Made by a program: the position numbers and the translations under genes. Under the pieces are notes generated by a model. It ran no database searches. It saw only the letters and a program-made list of their open reading frames with translations, and had not been told where the DNA came from. From Oscillospiraceae bacterium (GTDB taxonomy: Bacteria; Bacillota; Clostridia; Oscillospirales; Ruminococcaceae), in assembly GCA_019423755.1 (NCBI GenBank), contig JAHZAU010000001.1:114566-178565 (forward strand): 64,000 bases of DNA, read 5' to 3'. Positions 9,319 through 17,114 of this stretch are shown here, one piece after another. How positions within the stretch are numbered: position 1 is the stretch's first letter; each line of letters begins with the position of its first letter.

Positions 9319-10158
9319 TTACGCCAAGGTGCACAGGGGCAGATATTTGGTGACGACATAGATAAACGGCGCTACAAACAGCACACTGTCGAAGCGGTCC
9401 AACACGCCGCCGTGGCCGGGCATGATGTTGCCGAAGTCCTTGACGCCGTACTGCCGCTTGATGACCGAGGCCGAAAGGTCCCCCAGCACGCTCATGAGCG
9501 AGGCCACCGGCGCCACCGCCAGCAGCAGCGGGTAGTTGATGATCACCGACACGCCCATCTGGCCGCAGACAAACTGGAACAGCGCCGCCAGTACCCCAAA
9601 GAGCACCGTGCAGGTGACTAAGCCCCCGATGAGGCCCTCTACCGTCTTTTTCGGGCTGATGCGGGGGCAAAGCTTGTGCTTACCGAAGGCGCAGCCTACA
9701 AAGTAGGCCCCCGAGTCGGAAAGCCACGCCCCGGCCAGCGCCAGCAGCAGGTAGAAGATGCCGGTGATCAGGTCGTGGTTGTCGCGGATGTACACCGCCG
9801 AGGAAAGGGAAAGCGGGATGCCCAGGGTCATGGCGAACACCATGGCCACCTGGTCAAACCCGGTGGTATCGTGGGTCAGCAGAAGGATGCAGAACAACAA
9901 AAACAGATACGGCAGCAAAAACACCGGCAGCAGGTCCATCTCCCGCTGCACCGGGATAAACGGCACCCCGATGGTCGCCAGGTATGCCGCCGCCGAAAGC
10001 AGCCGGTTTTTGCAGATGCCGGTGGCGTGCAGAAACTCGTACACCGCCATGATACAGATCACCGCCACCGCCAGGTTGAGCACCACGGTGTCGTATGCAT
10101 ACAGCACCACCGCCAGCACGCCCAGCCCCAGAATGGAGGAAATGATTCGTTGCTTCAA
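9319..10158 (-). CDS. cdsA: Phosphatidate cytidylyltransferase
   Basis: A 279-residue polytopic membrane enzyme that makes CDP-diacylglycerol from phosphatidate and CTP, the branch point for phospholipid synthesis. Eight or so hydrophobic segments fill the protein. The family signature is at the C-terminal third: WLSDSGAYFVGCAFGKHKL, then SPKKTVEGLIGG, then VKDFGNIMPGHGGVLDRFDS, which carries the catalytic aspartates. It lies between uppS and dxr, the usual order. Confidence 0.96.
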   Translation of the reverse strand: MKQRIISSILGLGVLAVVLYAYDTVVLNLAVAVICIMAVYEFLHATGICKNRLLSAAAYLATIGVPFIPVQREMDLLPVFLLPYLFLLFCILLLTHDTTGFDQVAMVFAMTLGIPLSLSSAVYIRDNHDLITGIFYLLLALAGAWLSDSGAYFVGCAFGKHKLCPRISPKKTVEGLIGGLVTCTVLFGVLAALFQFVCGQMGVSVIINYPLLLAVAPVASLMSVLGDLSASVIKRQYGVKDFGNIMPGHGGVLDRFDSVLFVAPFIYVVTKYLPLCTLA

Positions 10159-10224
10159 AATGATCGCTCCTATCTTGCCAATATCGCCGCGGCCCTTGCT
10201 TTTATGCTATGCCGCACAGGGGCG

Positions 10225-10956
10225 CTAAATACCGCCAAAACGGCGGCTGCGCCGGTAATAGATCTCCAGTGCCTCCTCCAGGTGCTGGGGGGTGTAGTCC
10301 GGCCACAGCACATCCTGGAAAACAAACTCCGCGTAAGCTGCCTGCCAGATGAGGAAGTTGGAAAGGCGTTCCTCGCCGCTGGGGCGGATGATCAGGTCGG
10401 GGTCCGGCTGACCGGCGGTGTAAAGCTGCGCGGAAAGGGCCGCCTCGTCGATGGCCTCCGAGTCCAGCTGGCCGCTTTGTACCTGCCGGGCCAGGGCGCG
10501 GGCCGCATGTACCAGCTCGTCCCGTCCGCCGTAGTTGAGCGCCACGTTGACGGTCATCCCCTCATACTGGGCGCTGTCCTGCTCCAAGCGGGCGATCTTC
10601 TCCTGCAAACGGGGAGACAGGGGCGCGGTATCCCCCAGGATCTTCACCCGCACGCGGCGTTCCTTCTGGGAAAACGCCTCGTCCAGGTACTGCTCCAGCA
10701 GCTTCATGATGGAATCCACCTCGTCCTTGGGGCGCTTCCAGTTTTCCGTAGAAAAGGCGTAGACCGTCAGATATTCGAGCCCCTTCTTCTGGCAGTAGTC
10801 TAAAATGCGCCGGAAGGCCTTGGCGCCCTCCCGGTGGCCCATGGTGCGGGGCAGACCGCGCTTTTTGGCCCAGCGGCCGTTGCCGTCCATGATGATGGCG
10901 ATGTGCTTCGGCAGCTGAGGCGCCGGGGTCGGGTTCGGTTGGTTTTTGAAAATCAC
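10225..10956 (-). CDS. uppS: Isoprenyl transferase (undecaprenyl diphosphate synthase)
   Basis: A 243-residue cis-prenyltransferase that builds the C55 carrier lipid used for peptidoglycan and for the surface polysaccharide locus at 24-41 kb. The signature IIMDGNGRWAKKRGLPRTMGH (shown here in part; residues 21-41) contains the catalytic Asp and the Gly-Asn-Gly-Arg-Trp motif. AFSTENWKRPKDEV, NVALNYGGRDE and the C-terminal DPDLIIRPSGEERLSNF and FVFQDVLWPDY blocks are also present. The start is GTG with GGAGG seven bases upstream. The spacing of 66 bases to cdsA is compatible with one transcript. Confidence 0.96.
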   Translation of the reverse strand: MIFKNQPNPTPAPQLPKHIAIIMDGNGRWAKKRGLPRTMGHREGAKAFRRILDYCQKKGLEYLTVYAFSTENWKRPKDEVDSIMKLLEQYLDEAFSQKERRVRVKILGDTAPLSPRLQEKIARLEQDSAQYEGMTVNVALNYGGRDELVHAARALARQVQSGQLDSEAIDEAALSAQLYTAGQPDPDLIIRPSGEERLSNFLIWQAAYAEFVFQDVLWPDYTPQHLEEALEIYYRRSRRFGGI

Positions 10957-11003
10957 GGGGGACCTCCTTCTTTGGGTGAGAAAACGAAAATCACCCCGCA
11001 GCC

Positions 11004-11045
11004 GCAGCCTTTGTACAGAAACCGCCGCTTCTGGGCAAAGGCTGC
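11004..11045. repeat. Ten-base inverted repeat in the frr-uppS gap
   Basis: GCAGCCTTTG and its exact complement CAAAGGCTGC are separated by 22 bases. A second GC-rich inverted repeat follows at about 11072-11102. No T-run lies beyond them, so they are not ordinary terminators; they could be RNA processing or stability elements within the operon transcript. Confidence 0.4.
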
Positions 11046-11112
11046 CCCTGCGAGGGCAGGCCAGTCCCGGCCGCCTGCAGACACACAGGCAGCCGGCCGG
11101 CTGGATACAACA

Positions 11113-11667
11113 TTACAGGGAGAGCACTTCCTGCTCTTTGTCCTTGACCATCTTGTCGATGTTCTTAACAAAGCGGTCGGTGATGTCCTGGATCTCTTTC
11201 TCGGCGTCTTTGAGCTCATCCTCGGTGATCTCGTTTGCCTTCTTCATGGCTTTGTATTTGTCCACGAATTCGCGGCGCAGGTTACGGATGGCCACTTTGG
11301 CCTCCTCGCCCTGTTTCTCTACCTTGCGGCAGAGCTCTTTTCTGCGTTCCTCGGTGGGAGCCGGGAACACCAGGCGGATGACCGAGCCGTCATCGGTGGG
11401 GTTGATGCCGATATCGGAAGCCTGGATGGCTTTGTTGATGAGCTTGAGGGTGGATTTGTCCCAGGGCTGGATGGTCAGGGTGCGGGCGTCGGGGGTAGCT
11501 ACGGTAGCCAGCTGCTGTACGGGGGTGGCAACGCCGTAGTAGTCCACGCTGACGCGGTCCAGCACAGAGGCAGAAGCCCGGCCGGCGCGGATGCTCTTGA
11601 ACTCGCGGTCCAGGGCTTCGAGGGTCTTGTTCATTCTCTCGTCGACTTCTTTAAACTGAGCTTTCAT
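11113..11667 (-). CDS. frr: Ribosome recycling factor
   Basis: A 184-residue protein that, with EF-G, splits post-termination ribosomes. The family pattern is clear: EVDERMNKTLEALDREFKSI, then RAGRASASVLDRVSVDYYG (residues about 29-47), TIQPWDKSTLKLINKAI and the C-terminal helix ITDRFVKNIDKM. An upstream in-frame ATG would add four residues, but GGAGG overlaps that codon and lies five bases before the ATG chosen here, which also gives the standard family length. It follows pyrH by about 107 bases. Confidence 0.96.
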   Translation of the reverse strand: MKAQFKEVDERMNKTLEALDREFKSIRAGRASASVLDRVSVDYYGVATPVQQLATVATPDARTLTIQPWDKSTLKLINKAIQASDIGINPTDDGSVIRLVFPAPTEERRKELCRKVEKQGEEAKVAIRNLRREFVDKYKAMKKANEITEDELKDAEKEIQDITDRFVKNIDKMVKDKEQEVLSL

Positions 11668-11774
11668 AAAATCCTCCATCCTGCTCCCGGCCGGGCGTCT
11701 CCGGCCTTGGCGGGAGCATTGTTATACTAAGATACGGGGAGGCCGCGCCGCCCCGCTGGGGTCCTAACGGGTGA

Positions 11775-12473
11775 TTAGTGCACCAGGGTGCCCACGCCTT
11801 TGACCTGGTTGACCGCGCGGACGATGTTGTCCGGGTCCTCCAGGCTGAAGACCAGCACCGGAATGCCGTTGTCGCGGCACATGGAGAAGGCGGTCATGTC
11901 CATAACGGCCAGCTGACGGCCCAGGGCCTCGTCAAAGGAGATGGTGTCGTAACGTTTGGCGTCGGGGTTCTTGCGGGGGTCGCTGTCGTAAACGCCGTCC
12001 ACCATGGTGGCCTTGAGGATGATGTCTGCCTCGATCTCGGCCGCACGCAGCGCTGCTGCGGTATCGGTGGAGAAGAAGGGGTTGCCGGTGCCGCAGCCGA
12101 AGATCACGATGCGGTTTTTCTGCATGTGACGAACCGCGCGGTTGCGGATGTAAGGCTCGGCGATCTGCTGCATGGCGATGGCGGTCTGTACCCGGACATC
12201 GCAGCCCAGCTGCTCAAAAGCATCGGCCAGGGCCAGAGAGTTCATCACGGTAGCCAGCATGCCGATGTGGTCGGCACGGGTGTGGTCCATGTCGCCGCTG
12301 GTGCGTCCTCTCCAGAAGTTTCCTCCGCCTACGACAATGGCCACCTCGGTGCCCATATCGTAGACCTTCTTTACGCTGCTGCAGATATCCAGCAGGGTCT
12401 TGTTGTCGATGCCGGTCTTGTTGGGGCCAGCCAGCGCCTCGCCGCTGAGCTTGATCAACACTCGCTTATACAT
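11775..12473 (-). CDS. pyrH: UMP kinase
   Basis: A 232-residue amino-acid-kinase-fold enzyme that phosphorylates UMP to UDP in pyrimidine nucleotide synthesis. Motifs: YKRVLIKLSGEALAG (N-terminal phosphate-binding lysine and GEA), AIVVGGGNFWRG, DHIGMLATVMNSLAL (about 73-87), IFGCGTGNPFFSTDTAAALR and KATMVDGVYDSDP. Length matches the bacterial enzyme (about 235-245). A sigma-A-like promoter stands upstream, after the rpsB-tsf terminator, so pyrH probably heads the pyrH-to-polC transcript. Confidence 0.97.
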   Translation of the reverse strand: MYKRVLIKLSGEALAGPNKTGIDNKTLLDICSSVKKVYDMGTEVAIVVGGGNFWRGRTSGDMDHTRADHIGMLATVMNSLALADAFEQLGCDVRVQTAIAMQQIAEPYIRNRAVRHMQKNRIVIFGCGTGNPFFSTDTAAALRAAEIEADIILKATMVDGVYDSDPRKNPDAKRYDTISFDEALGRQLAVMDMTAFSMCRDNGIPVLVFSLEDPDNIVRAVNQVKGVGTLVH

Positions 12474-12592
12474 GGTAATCCAACCGTCCTTCCTTGCCCC
12501 GCCGGTCCAAAAATCCGGGGCTGCTTTTTGCCCTGCCGGGCCCCTCTTTCCCCAGAAGGCCCCCTTTTGCGCAGGGTTTCGTCATCTATCCT

Positions 12593-12621
12593 ATTTTACA
12601 ATACCTGCCCGTTTCTGTAAA
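12593..12621 (-). promoter_or_regulatory. Predicted sigma-A promoter for pyrH
   Basis: On the minus strand TTTACA (-35) and TAAAAT (-10) are separated by 17 bases. It lies just downstream of the rpsB-tsf terminator and about 120 bases before the pyrH start. Confidence 0.65.
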
Positions 12622-12659
12622 GCCCTTTTCCCCATTCTGCACAGGAGAGCTGTGCATAA

Positions 12660-12693
12660 AAATAGGACACAAGGGTGAGCTTGTGTCCTATTT
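12660..12693 (-). terminator. Intrinsic terminator of rpsB-tsf
   Basis: Perfect 14-base arms (AAATAGGACACAAG and complement) around a six-base loop, followed on the minus strand by a run of five T. It sits 25 bases after the tsf stop. Confidence 0.88.
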
Positions 12694-12718
12694 GAACTTG
12701 TGCAGTTGTGGCAGAGAA

Positions 12719-13627
12719 CTACTTGATCATGCTGGCAACTTCGCTAGCGAAGTCGTCGGTTCTCTTCTCCAGGCCTTCGCCTTTTTCCAGACGGACGAAG
12801 GAGACGATCTCGATCTTGCCGCCCAGCTCTTTGGCTTTGGCTTCGGTGTATTTCTTCACGGTCAGGTCGTTGTCTTTGATGAAGACCTGATCGATCAGGC
12901 AGTTTTCTTTGTAGAACTTCTGGATTCTGCCCTGAACCATCTTCTCAGCGATTGCTTCGGGTTTGCCCTCGTTGATAGCCTGGACTTTGAGGATCTCTTT
13001 TTCCTTCTCCAGAACTTCAGCGGGAACCTGAGACTCGTTGAGGTAAGCGGGGTTAGCAGCAGCAACCTGCATTGCTACGTCGTGGCCGAACTCAGCGAAA
13101 CCTTCTTTGTCAGCAACGTCGGTGTCGAATTTAACCATAACGCCGATGGAGCCGCCAGCATGGATGTAGGTAGCAACGTCGCCCTCGTAGCGGGTGAAGC
13201 GGCGAACCTTGATGTTCTCGCCGATGGTCTGGATCTTCTCGGTCAGCAGGTCAGAGATGGTCATCTCGCTGCCAACAGCGGTGCAGGCCAGCAGAGCGTC
13301 AACGTCAGCGGGGTTGCACTCAACAACGGTCTTCGCGCAGGTGTCAACAAAGTTCTGGAAATCAGCGTTCTTCGCAACGAAGTCGGTCTCAGCGTTTACT
13401 TCGATTACAACGCCAACCTTCTTAGCGGTGTCAACGTAAGCTTTTACGATACCTTCCGCAGCGATTCTGCCAGCTTTCTTAGCAGCAGCAGCCAGGCCCT
13501 TTTCACGCAGCAGTTCGATTGCTTTGTCCTGATCGCCGTTGGCCTCGGTCAGAGCCTTTTTGCAGTCCATCATGCCGCAGCCAGTGATTTCACGAAGGGT
13601 TTTAACGTCCTGAGCAGTAAATGCCAT
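12719..13627 (-). CDS. tsf: Elongation factor Ts
   Basis: A 302-residue guanine-nucleotide exchange factor for EF-Tu. The N-terminal UBA-like domain (VKTLREITGCGMMDCKKALT, residues 9-28) and the EF-Tu-contacting TDFVAKN motif (about 81-87) are plain, as is the paired core repeat. It follows rpsB with a gap of 112 bases and ends at a strong terminator, forming the classical rpsB-tsf pair. Codon use is strongly biased to a few codons, as expected for a highly expressed gene. Confidence 0.97.
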   Translation of the reverse strand: MAFTAQDVKTLREITGCGMMDCKKALTEANGDQDKAIELLREKGLAAAAKKAGRIAAEGIVKAYVDTAKKVGVVIEVNAETDFVAKNADFQNFVDTCAKTVVECNPADVDALLACTAVGSEMTISDLLTEKIQTIGENIKVRRFTRYEGDVATYIHAGGSIGVMVKFDTDVADKEGFAEFGHDVAMQVAAANPAYLNESQVPAEVLEKEKEILKVQAINEGKPEAIAEKMVQGRIQKFYKENCLIDQVFIKDNDLTVKKYTEAKAKELGGKIEIVSFVRLEKGEGLEKRTDDFASEVASMIK

Positions 13628-13739
13628 GGTAGGATTCCTCCTCTGATTTAATCAAAAAATAAATGACCGGCAGGCGTCCCGAAAAGGGGCTGCCTGCCGG
13701 AACGGTTCTCCTAACGATTCGGTTTTCCGAAAGCAGGGA

Positions 13740-14471
13740 TTATTCTGCGTCCTTCTCGGCAGCTTCTTCTGCCTCGGGAGCTTCCTGCTGGCCCTGACGG
13801 CCTTCGATGATAGCGTCAGCTACGGTGCTGGCAATGAGTTTTACCGCACGGATAGCGTCATCGTTGCCGGGGATCACGTAGTCGATCTCATCGGGGTCGC
13901 AGTTGGTGTCAACGATAGCAACGATCGGAATACCCAGTTTCTTTGCTTCGGCAACAGCGATTCTTTCTTTTCTGGGGTCAACGATGAACAGAGCGCCGGG
14001 CAGTCTGTCCATCTCTTTGATGCCGCCCAGGTATTTCTCCAGTTTCTCGATCTCCAGCTCCAGTTTGCCGACTTCCTTCTTGGGCAGACGGTCAAAGGTG
14101 CCATCCTCCTGCATTTTGCGCAGCTGCTCCAGTCTCTGGATTCTGCGACGGATGGTCTTGAAGTTGGTCATCATACCGCCCAGCCATCTAGCGTTTACAA
14201 AGTAAGCACCAGCGCGCTCAGCTTCTTCTTTGATGGACTCGCCAGCCTGTTTCTTGGTACCAACGAACAGAACGTTCTGGCCGTTAGCAGACAGGTCGCG
14301 AACGAACATGTAAGCTTCTTCCAGTTTCTTAACGGTCTTCTGCAGGTCGATGATGTAGATACCGTTTCTCTCGGTGAAGATGTATTTAGCCATCTTCGGG
14401 TTCCATCTTCTGGTCTGATGACCGAAGTGTACGCCAGCTTCCAGCAGCTGTTTCATAGATACTACGCCCAT
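13740..14471 (-). CDS. rpsB: Small-subunit ribosomal protein S2
   Basis: A 243-residue ribosomal protein. The start chosen is the ATG of MGVVSMKQLLEAGVHFGHQT because AAGGAGG lies eight bases upstream; a longer in-frame extension exists but has no ribosome site. The S2 signatures GVHFGHQTRRWNPKM, FVGTKKQAGESIKEEAERAG, ARWLGGMMTNFKTI and PGALFIVDPRKERIAVAEA are present. The C terminus carries a short acidic Glu/Ala tail. A strong extended promoter and a leader of about 200 bases precede it. Confidence 0.97.
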   Translation of the reverse strand: MGVVSMKQLLEAGVHFGHQTRRWNPKMAKYIFTERNGIYIIDLQKTVKKLEEAYMFVRDLSANGQNVLFVGTKKQAGESIKEEAERAGAYFVNARWLGGMMTNFKTIRRRIQRLEQLRKMQEDGTFDRLPKKEVGKLELEIEKLEKYLGGIKEMDRLPGALFIVDPRKERIAVAEAKKLGIPIVAIVDTNCDPDEIDYVIPGNDDAIRAVKLIASTVADAIIEGRQGQQEAPEAEEAAEKDAE

Positions 14472-14675
14472 GATAAAATCCTCCTTGGTTTGAACCTCCG
14501 CTGCTCGCGCCTTGCCGGGAATCCGAAAGAGCCGCTCCTTTGGGCAAGGGGCTGCTCCTGGGCAGATGGATTTTGCCATCTGCTGCTTGCCTTTGTCGGC
14601 ACCACCCTAGCAATTGGGCAGCGTGTGTCATTTTTTCTGCGGCCGCAAGGGACTAAGCCCCTATGGGACCGCTCC
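14472..14675 (-). promoter_or_regulatory. Long structured rpsB 5' leader
   Basis: About 200 transcribed bases lie between the predicted start site and rpsB. A perfect hairpin with arms GCAGATGG/CCATCTGC occurs at 14562-14583, and other GC-rich pairings (CCCTTGCCC with GGGCAAGGG) are possible. Autoregulation of rpsB by S2 binding its leader is known in other bacteria. That this leader works the same way is inference. Confidence 0.45.
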
Positions 14676-14680
14676 AGGAT

Positions 14681-14709
14681 ATTATAGCAAAACTGCCCCC
14701 GGATTGCAA
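14681..14709 (-). promoter_or_regulatory. Strong sigma-A promoter for rpsB-tsf
   Basis: On the minus strand TTGCAA and TATAAT are spaced by 17 bases, with an extended -10 (TGC before TATAAT). This is one of the best promoter matches in the window, suiting ribosomal protein expression. Confidence 0.82.
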
Positions 14710-14778
14710 GGGCAAAATGCACGATTTTTCCTGCCTCGGGGCCGGTTTTTCCCGGTGATATGGCGCAAAACCCCGCTT

Positions 14779-15054
14779 TTACCGCTCCCGGCGGCGCCGG
14801 GAAGGCGGCGCGCTTTGACATTCCACCAAAATGGCGTCCTCCCCGATGAGGGAGATCTCCTCCCAGGGGATGACCCGGTCCGGCTCCCGTCCCAAAAGCC
14901 CCAGCAGCCGGTACCGCCCCCGGATGACGATGGCGGTGAGCCGCGCGGTCTGAGGGTCCAGCTCCACGTCCCCCACAAAGCCCAGACGCTGCCCGTCCTT
15001 CACCGAGACTACATCCTTATATCGAAACTCCTCCAACCGGCAGGTCATACCCAT
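14779..15054 (-). CDS. YlmC/YmxH-family PRC-barrel protein
   Basis: A 91-residue protein beginning MGMTCRLEEFRYKDVVSVKDG, followed by RLGFVGDVELDPQTARLTAI and the segment RYRLLGLLGREPDRVIPWEEI. This is the pattern of the YlmC/YmxH sporulation-associated PRC-barrel family of Firmicutes, small proteins of about 85 residues. The exact role is unknown; relatives are expressed during sporulation. It is transcribed away from rpsB's promoter region on the same strand as its neighbours and is followed by a hairpin terminator of the next unit. Confidence 0.75.
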   Translation of the reverse strand: MGMTCRLEEFRYKDVVSVKDGQRLGFVGDVELDPQTARLTAIVIRGRYRLLGLLGREPDRVIPWEEISLIGEDAILVECQSAPPSRRRRER

Positions 15055-15075
15055 CCCTCCTCGGGCAAAAAATAT

Positions 15076-15111
15076 GCGGGACAGAGGGCGGATTATTCCC
15101 CTCTGCCCCGC
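15076..15111 (-). terminator. Terminator after the 142-residue conserved protein
   Basis: Inverted repeat (GCGGGACAGAGGG against CCCTCTGCCCCGC) followed on the minus strand by ATATTTTTT. It lies 21 bases after the stop of the gene ending at 15132. Confidence 0.75.
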
Positions 15112-15131
15112 TTTCGGGCTGGGTATGCGGT

Positions 15132-15560
15132 TTAGCGGGCGGCGTACTTGCCTCTGGGGGTCAGCACCGCCAGGCCTTTTTTCAAAAAGGCGTAGTCAAA
15201 GTAGAAGCCCTCGTCCTTGGCTTCCTGCATAGAAGCTTCCAGCTCGCGGAACAGGTCGCTTTCCCGGTAGGGGGCGTAGTCCGCCTGGACGTAGGCATGC
15301 AGCTCGTAGTTGAGGAACACCAGTCCCTTGCGGGCCAGACGCTCCAGCATCTCGCCGCGGCGCACTACCTCTTCCATGGTGTCGTCCACGCTGTAAAGAT
15401 GGACGTTTTCCAGCGCGCCGGAGTAGACGCTGGGGTCCTTGGTGCTGCGCAGCTCAAAGTTTGCAACGGGGAACCGGCGGCTGGCGCGGATCTCCTGCAG
15501 CAGGGCTTTTTCCTCGGGGCTCACCCGAGGGGAGTGGGTGGCTTTGATGTAAGCTCCCAT
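15132..15560 (-). CDS. Conserved-looking protein of unknown function, 142 aa
   Basis: The ATG at the right end (MGAYIKATHSPRVS) is chosen because AGGAAAGGAAG precedes it by about seven bases; an upstream in-frame extension lacks a ribosome site and overlaps the promoter. The protein is soluble, with no signal peptide or membrane segment. The middle (EEVVRRGEMLERLARKGLVF, about 63-82) followed by LNYELHAYVQADYAPYRES could be a winged-helix-like fold, but this is only an impression. I do not recognise the family. It has its own promoter and terminator, so it is a monocistronic, real gene. Confidence 0.7.
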   Translation of the reverse strand: MGAYIKATHSPRVSPEEKALLQEIRASRRFPVANFELRSTKDPSVYSGALENVHLYSVDDTMEEVVRRGEMLERLARKGLVFLNYELHAYVQADYAPYRESDLFRELEASMQEAKDEGFYFDYAFLKKGLAVLTPRGKYAAR

Positions 15561-15597
15561 GTGGCATCTTCCTTTCCTGTCCGGTTTTTTCGCCGTT

Positions 15598-15627
15598 ATT
15601 ATACCACCAAACCCCCGCCCTTGGCAA
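15598..15627 (-). promoter_or_regulatory. Promoter of the 142-aa protein gene
   Basis: Minus-strand TTGCCA and TATAAT separated by 18 bases, ending about 40 bases before the chosen ATG. Confidence 0.7.
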
Positions 15628-15646
15628 CCGGGCCGGGGCGCAAAAA

Positions 15647-15677
15647 GGGGCCGCCCTCCCAGAGGGAGGACAGCCCC
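15647..15677 (-). terminator. Terminator of nfnA-nfnB
   Basis: GGGGCCGCCCTCCC pairs with GGGAGGACAGCCCC around a three-base loop, with five T after it on the minus strand. It lies 31 bases past the nfnB stop. Confidence 0.82.
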
Positions 15678-15707
15678 AATGATAAGGTGCAAGTGTAAAC
15701 AGGACGG

Positions 15708-17114
15708 TTATTTTACCAGGCCTTTGCCTTTCAGGTACTCATCGATGGACTGCGCAGCGGTCTTGCCGGCGCCCATAGCCAGGATAACGGTAGCCGCACC
15801 GGTAACAGCGTCGCCGCCGGCGTACACGCCCTCACGGGTGGTAGCAGCTGCTTCGTTGGCGATGAGGCAGCCGTGGCTGTTGGCTTCCAGGCCCTCGGTG
15901 GTGGTCCGGATCAGCGGGTTGGGAGAGGTACCCAGGGACATGATAACGGTGTCGACCGGGATCTCGAAGTTGGAGCCTTCCACAGCCATGGGTCTGCGGC
16001 GGCCGGAAGCGTCGGGCTCGCCCAGTTCCATCTTGACGCACTCGATGGCGCGGACGTTGCCGTTCTCGTCGCCCAGGATGCGGACGGGGTTGGTGAGCAG
16101 GGTGAACTCGATGCCCTCTTCTTTGGCGTGATGGACTTCCTCCCGACGGGCAGGCAGCTCGGCCTCGCCGCGGCGGTAGATGATGTAAACGTGCTCAGCG
16201 CCCAGACGCATTGCGCTTCTGGCAGCGTCCATCGCAACGTTACCGCCGCCGACAACGGCAACGGATTTGCCTTTGCGGATGGGGGTATCGTAATCATCCA
16301 GGTAAGCCTTCATCAGGTTGATACGGGTCAGGAACTCGTTGGCGGAGTAAACGCCCACCAGGTCCTCACCGGGGATGTTCATGAACATAGGCAGACCGGC
16401 GCCGGAACCAACGAACACAGCGGAGAAGCCCATCTCGAACAGCTCGTCGATGGACAGGACCTTACCGATAACCATGTTGGTCATGATAGTAACGCCCAGC
16501 TCTTCCAGGTTCTTGACCTCTTCAGCCACGATCTTCTTGGGCAGACGGAACTCGGGGATACCGTATACCAGAACGCCGCCAGCGCTGTGGAAGGCTTCGA
16601 ATACGGTCACTTCGTAACCCAGGCGAGCCAGGTCACCAGCGCAGGTCAGACCGGCAGGGCCAGCACCGACTACGGCAACTTTCACGCCGTTGGAGGGAAC
16701 TTTTTCCACAGCCAGGGTCTTGTGCTCCATCTCCCAGTCAGCCACGAAGCGCTCCAGACGGCCGATGGCTACCGGCTCGCCTTTGATGCCGCGGACACAT
16801 TTGCTTTCGCACTGGGTCTCCTGCGGGCAGACACGGCCGCAGACGCAGGGCAGGGCGTTGCAGCCCTTGAGGATGCGGGCAGCAGCGCTGAAGTCGCCTT
16901 CTGCTACCTTGGCGATGAACTCGGGGATATGTACATGCACCGGGCAGCCGCCGACGCAGGGTTTGTGTTTGCAGTTGAGGCAGCGTTTTGCCTCTTCCAC
17001 TGCCATCTCCTCGGTGTAGCCGAGGGTAACTTCTTCAAAGTTTCTGGCGCGGACTTTGGGGTCCTGCTCCGGCATGGGGACTTTGGTCAGGGACATATTA
17101 GGCATGGTAGGCAC
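15708..17114 (-). CDS. nfnB: NADPH-dependent flavoprotein NfnB (glutamate synthase small-subunit type)
   Basis: A 468-residue FAD and iron-sulfur protein of the GltD/GltA type. The N-terminal cysteine clusters (CLNCKHKPCVGGCPVHVHIP, about 42-61, and CVCGRVCPQETQCESKC, about 90-106) bind [4Fe-4S] centres. Two dinucleotide folds follow: VAVVGAGPAGLTCAGDLARL (about 146-165, FAD) and VAVVGGGNVAMDAARSAMRL (about 285-304, NADPH). The adjacent overlapping gene encodes the matching FAD/[2Fe-2S] subunit, which identifies the pair as NfnAB/SudAB-type NADH-dependent reduced ferredoxin:NADP oxidoreductase rather than glutamate synthase; no large glutamate synthase gene is present. NfnAB makes NADPH by electron bifurcation in anaerobes. 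Confidence 0.9.
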   Translation of the reverse strand: MPTMPNMSLTKVPMPEQDPKVRARNFEEVTLGYTEEMAVEEAKRCLNCKHKPCVGGCPVHVHIPEFIAKVAEGDFSAAARILKGCNALPCVCGRVCPQETQCESKCVRGIKGEPVAIGRLERFVADWEMEHKTLAVEKVPSNGVKVAVVGAGPAGLTCAGDLARLGYEVTVFEAFHSAGGVLVYGIPEFRLPKKIVAEEVKNLEELGVTIMTNMVIGKVLSIDELFEMGFSAVFVGSGAGLPMFMNIPGEDLVGVYSANEFLTRINLMKAYLDDYDTPIRKGKSVAVVGGGNVAMDAARSAMRLGAEHVYIIYRRGEAELPARREEVHHAKEEGIEFTLLTNPVRILGDENGNVRAIECVKMELGEPDASGRRRPMAVEGSNFEIPVDTVIMSLGTSPNPLIRTTTEGLEANSHGCLIANEAAATTREGVYAGGDAVTGAATVILAMGAGKTAAQSIDEYLKGKGLVK

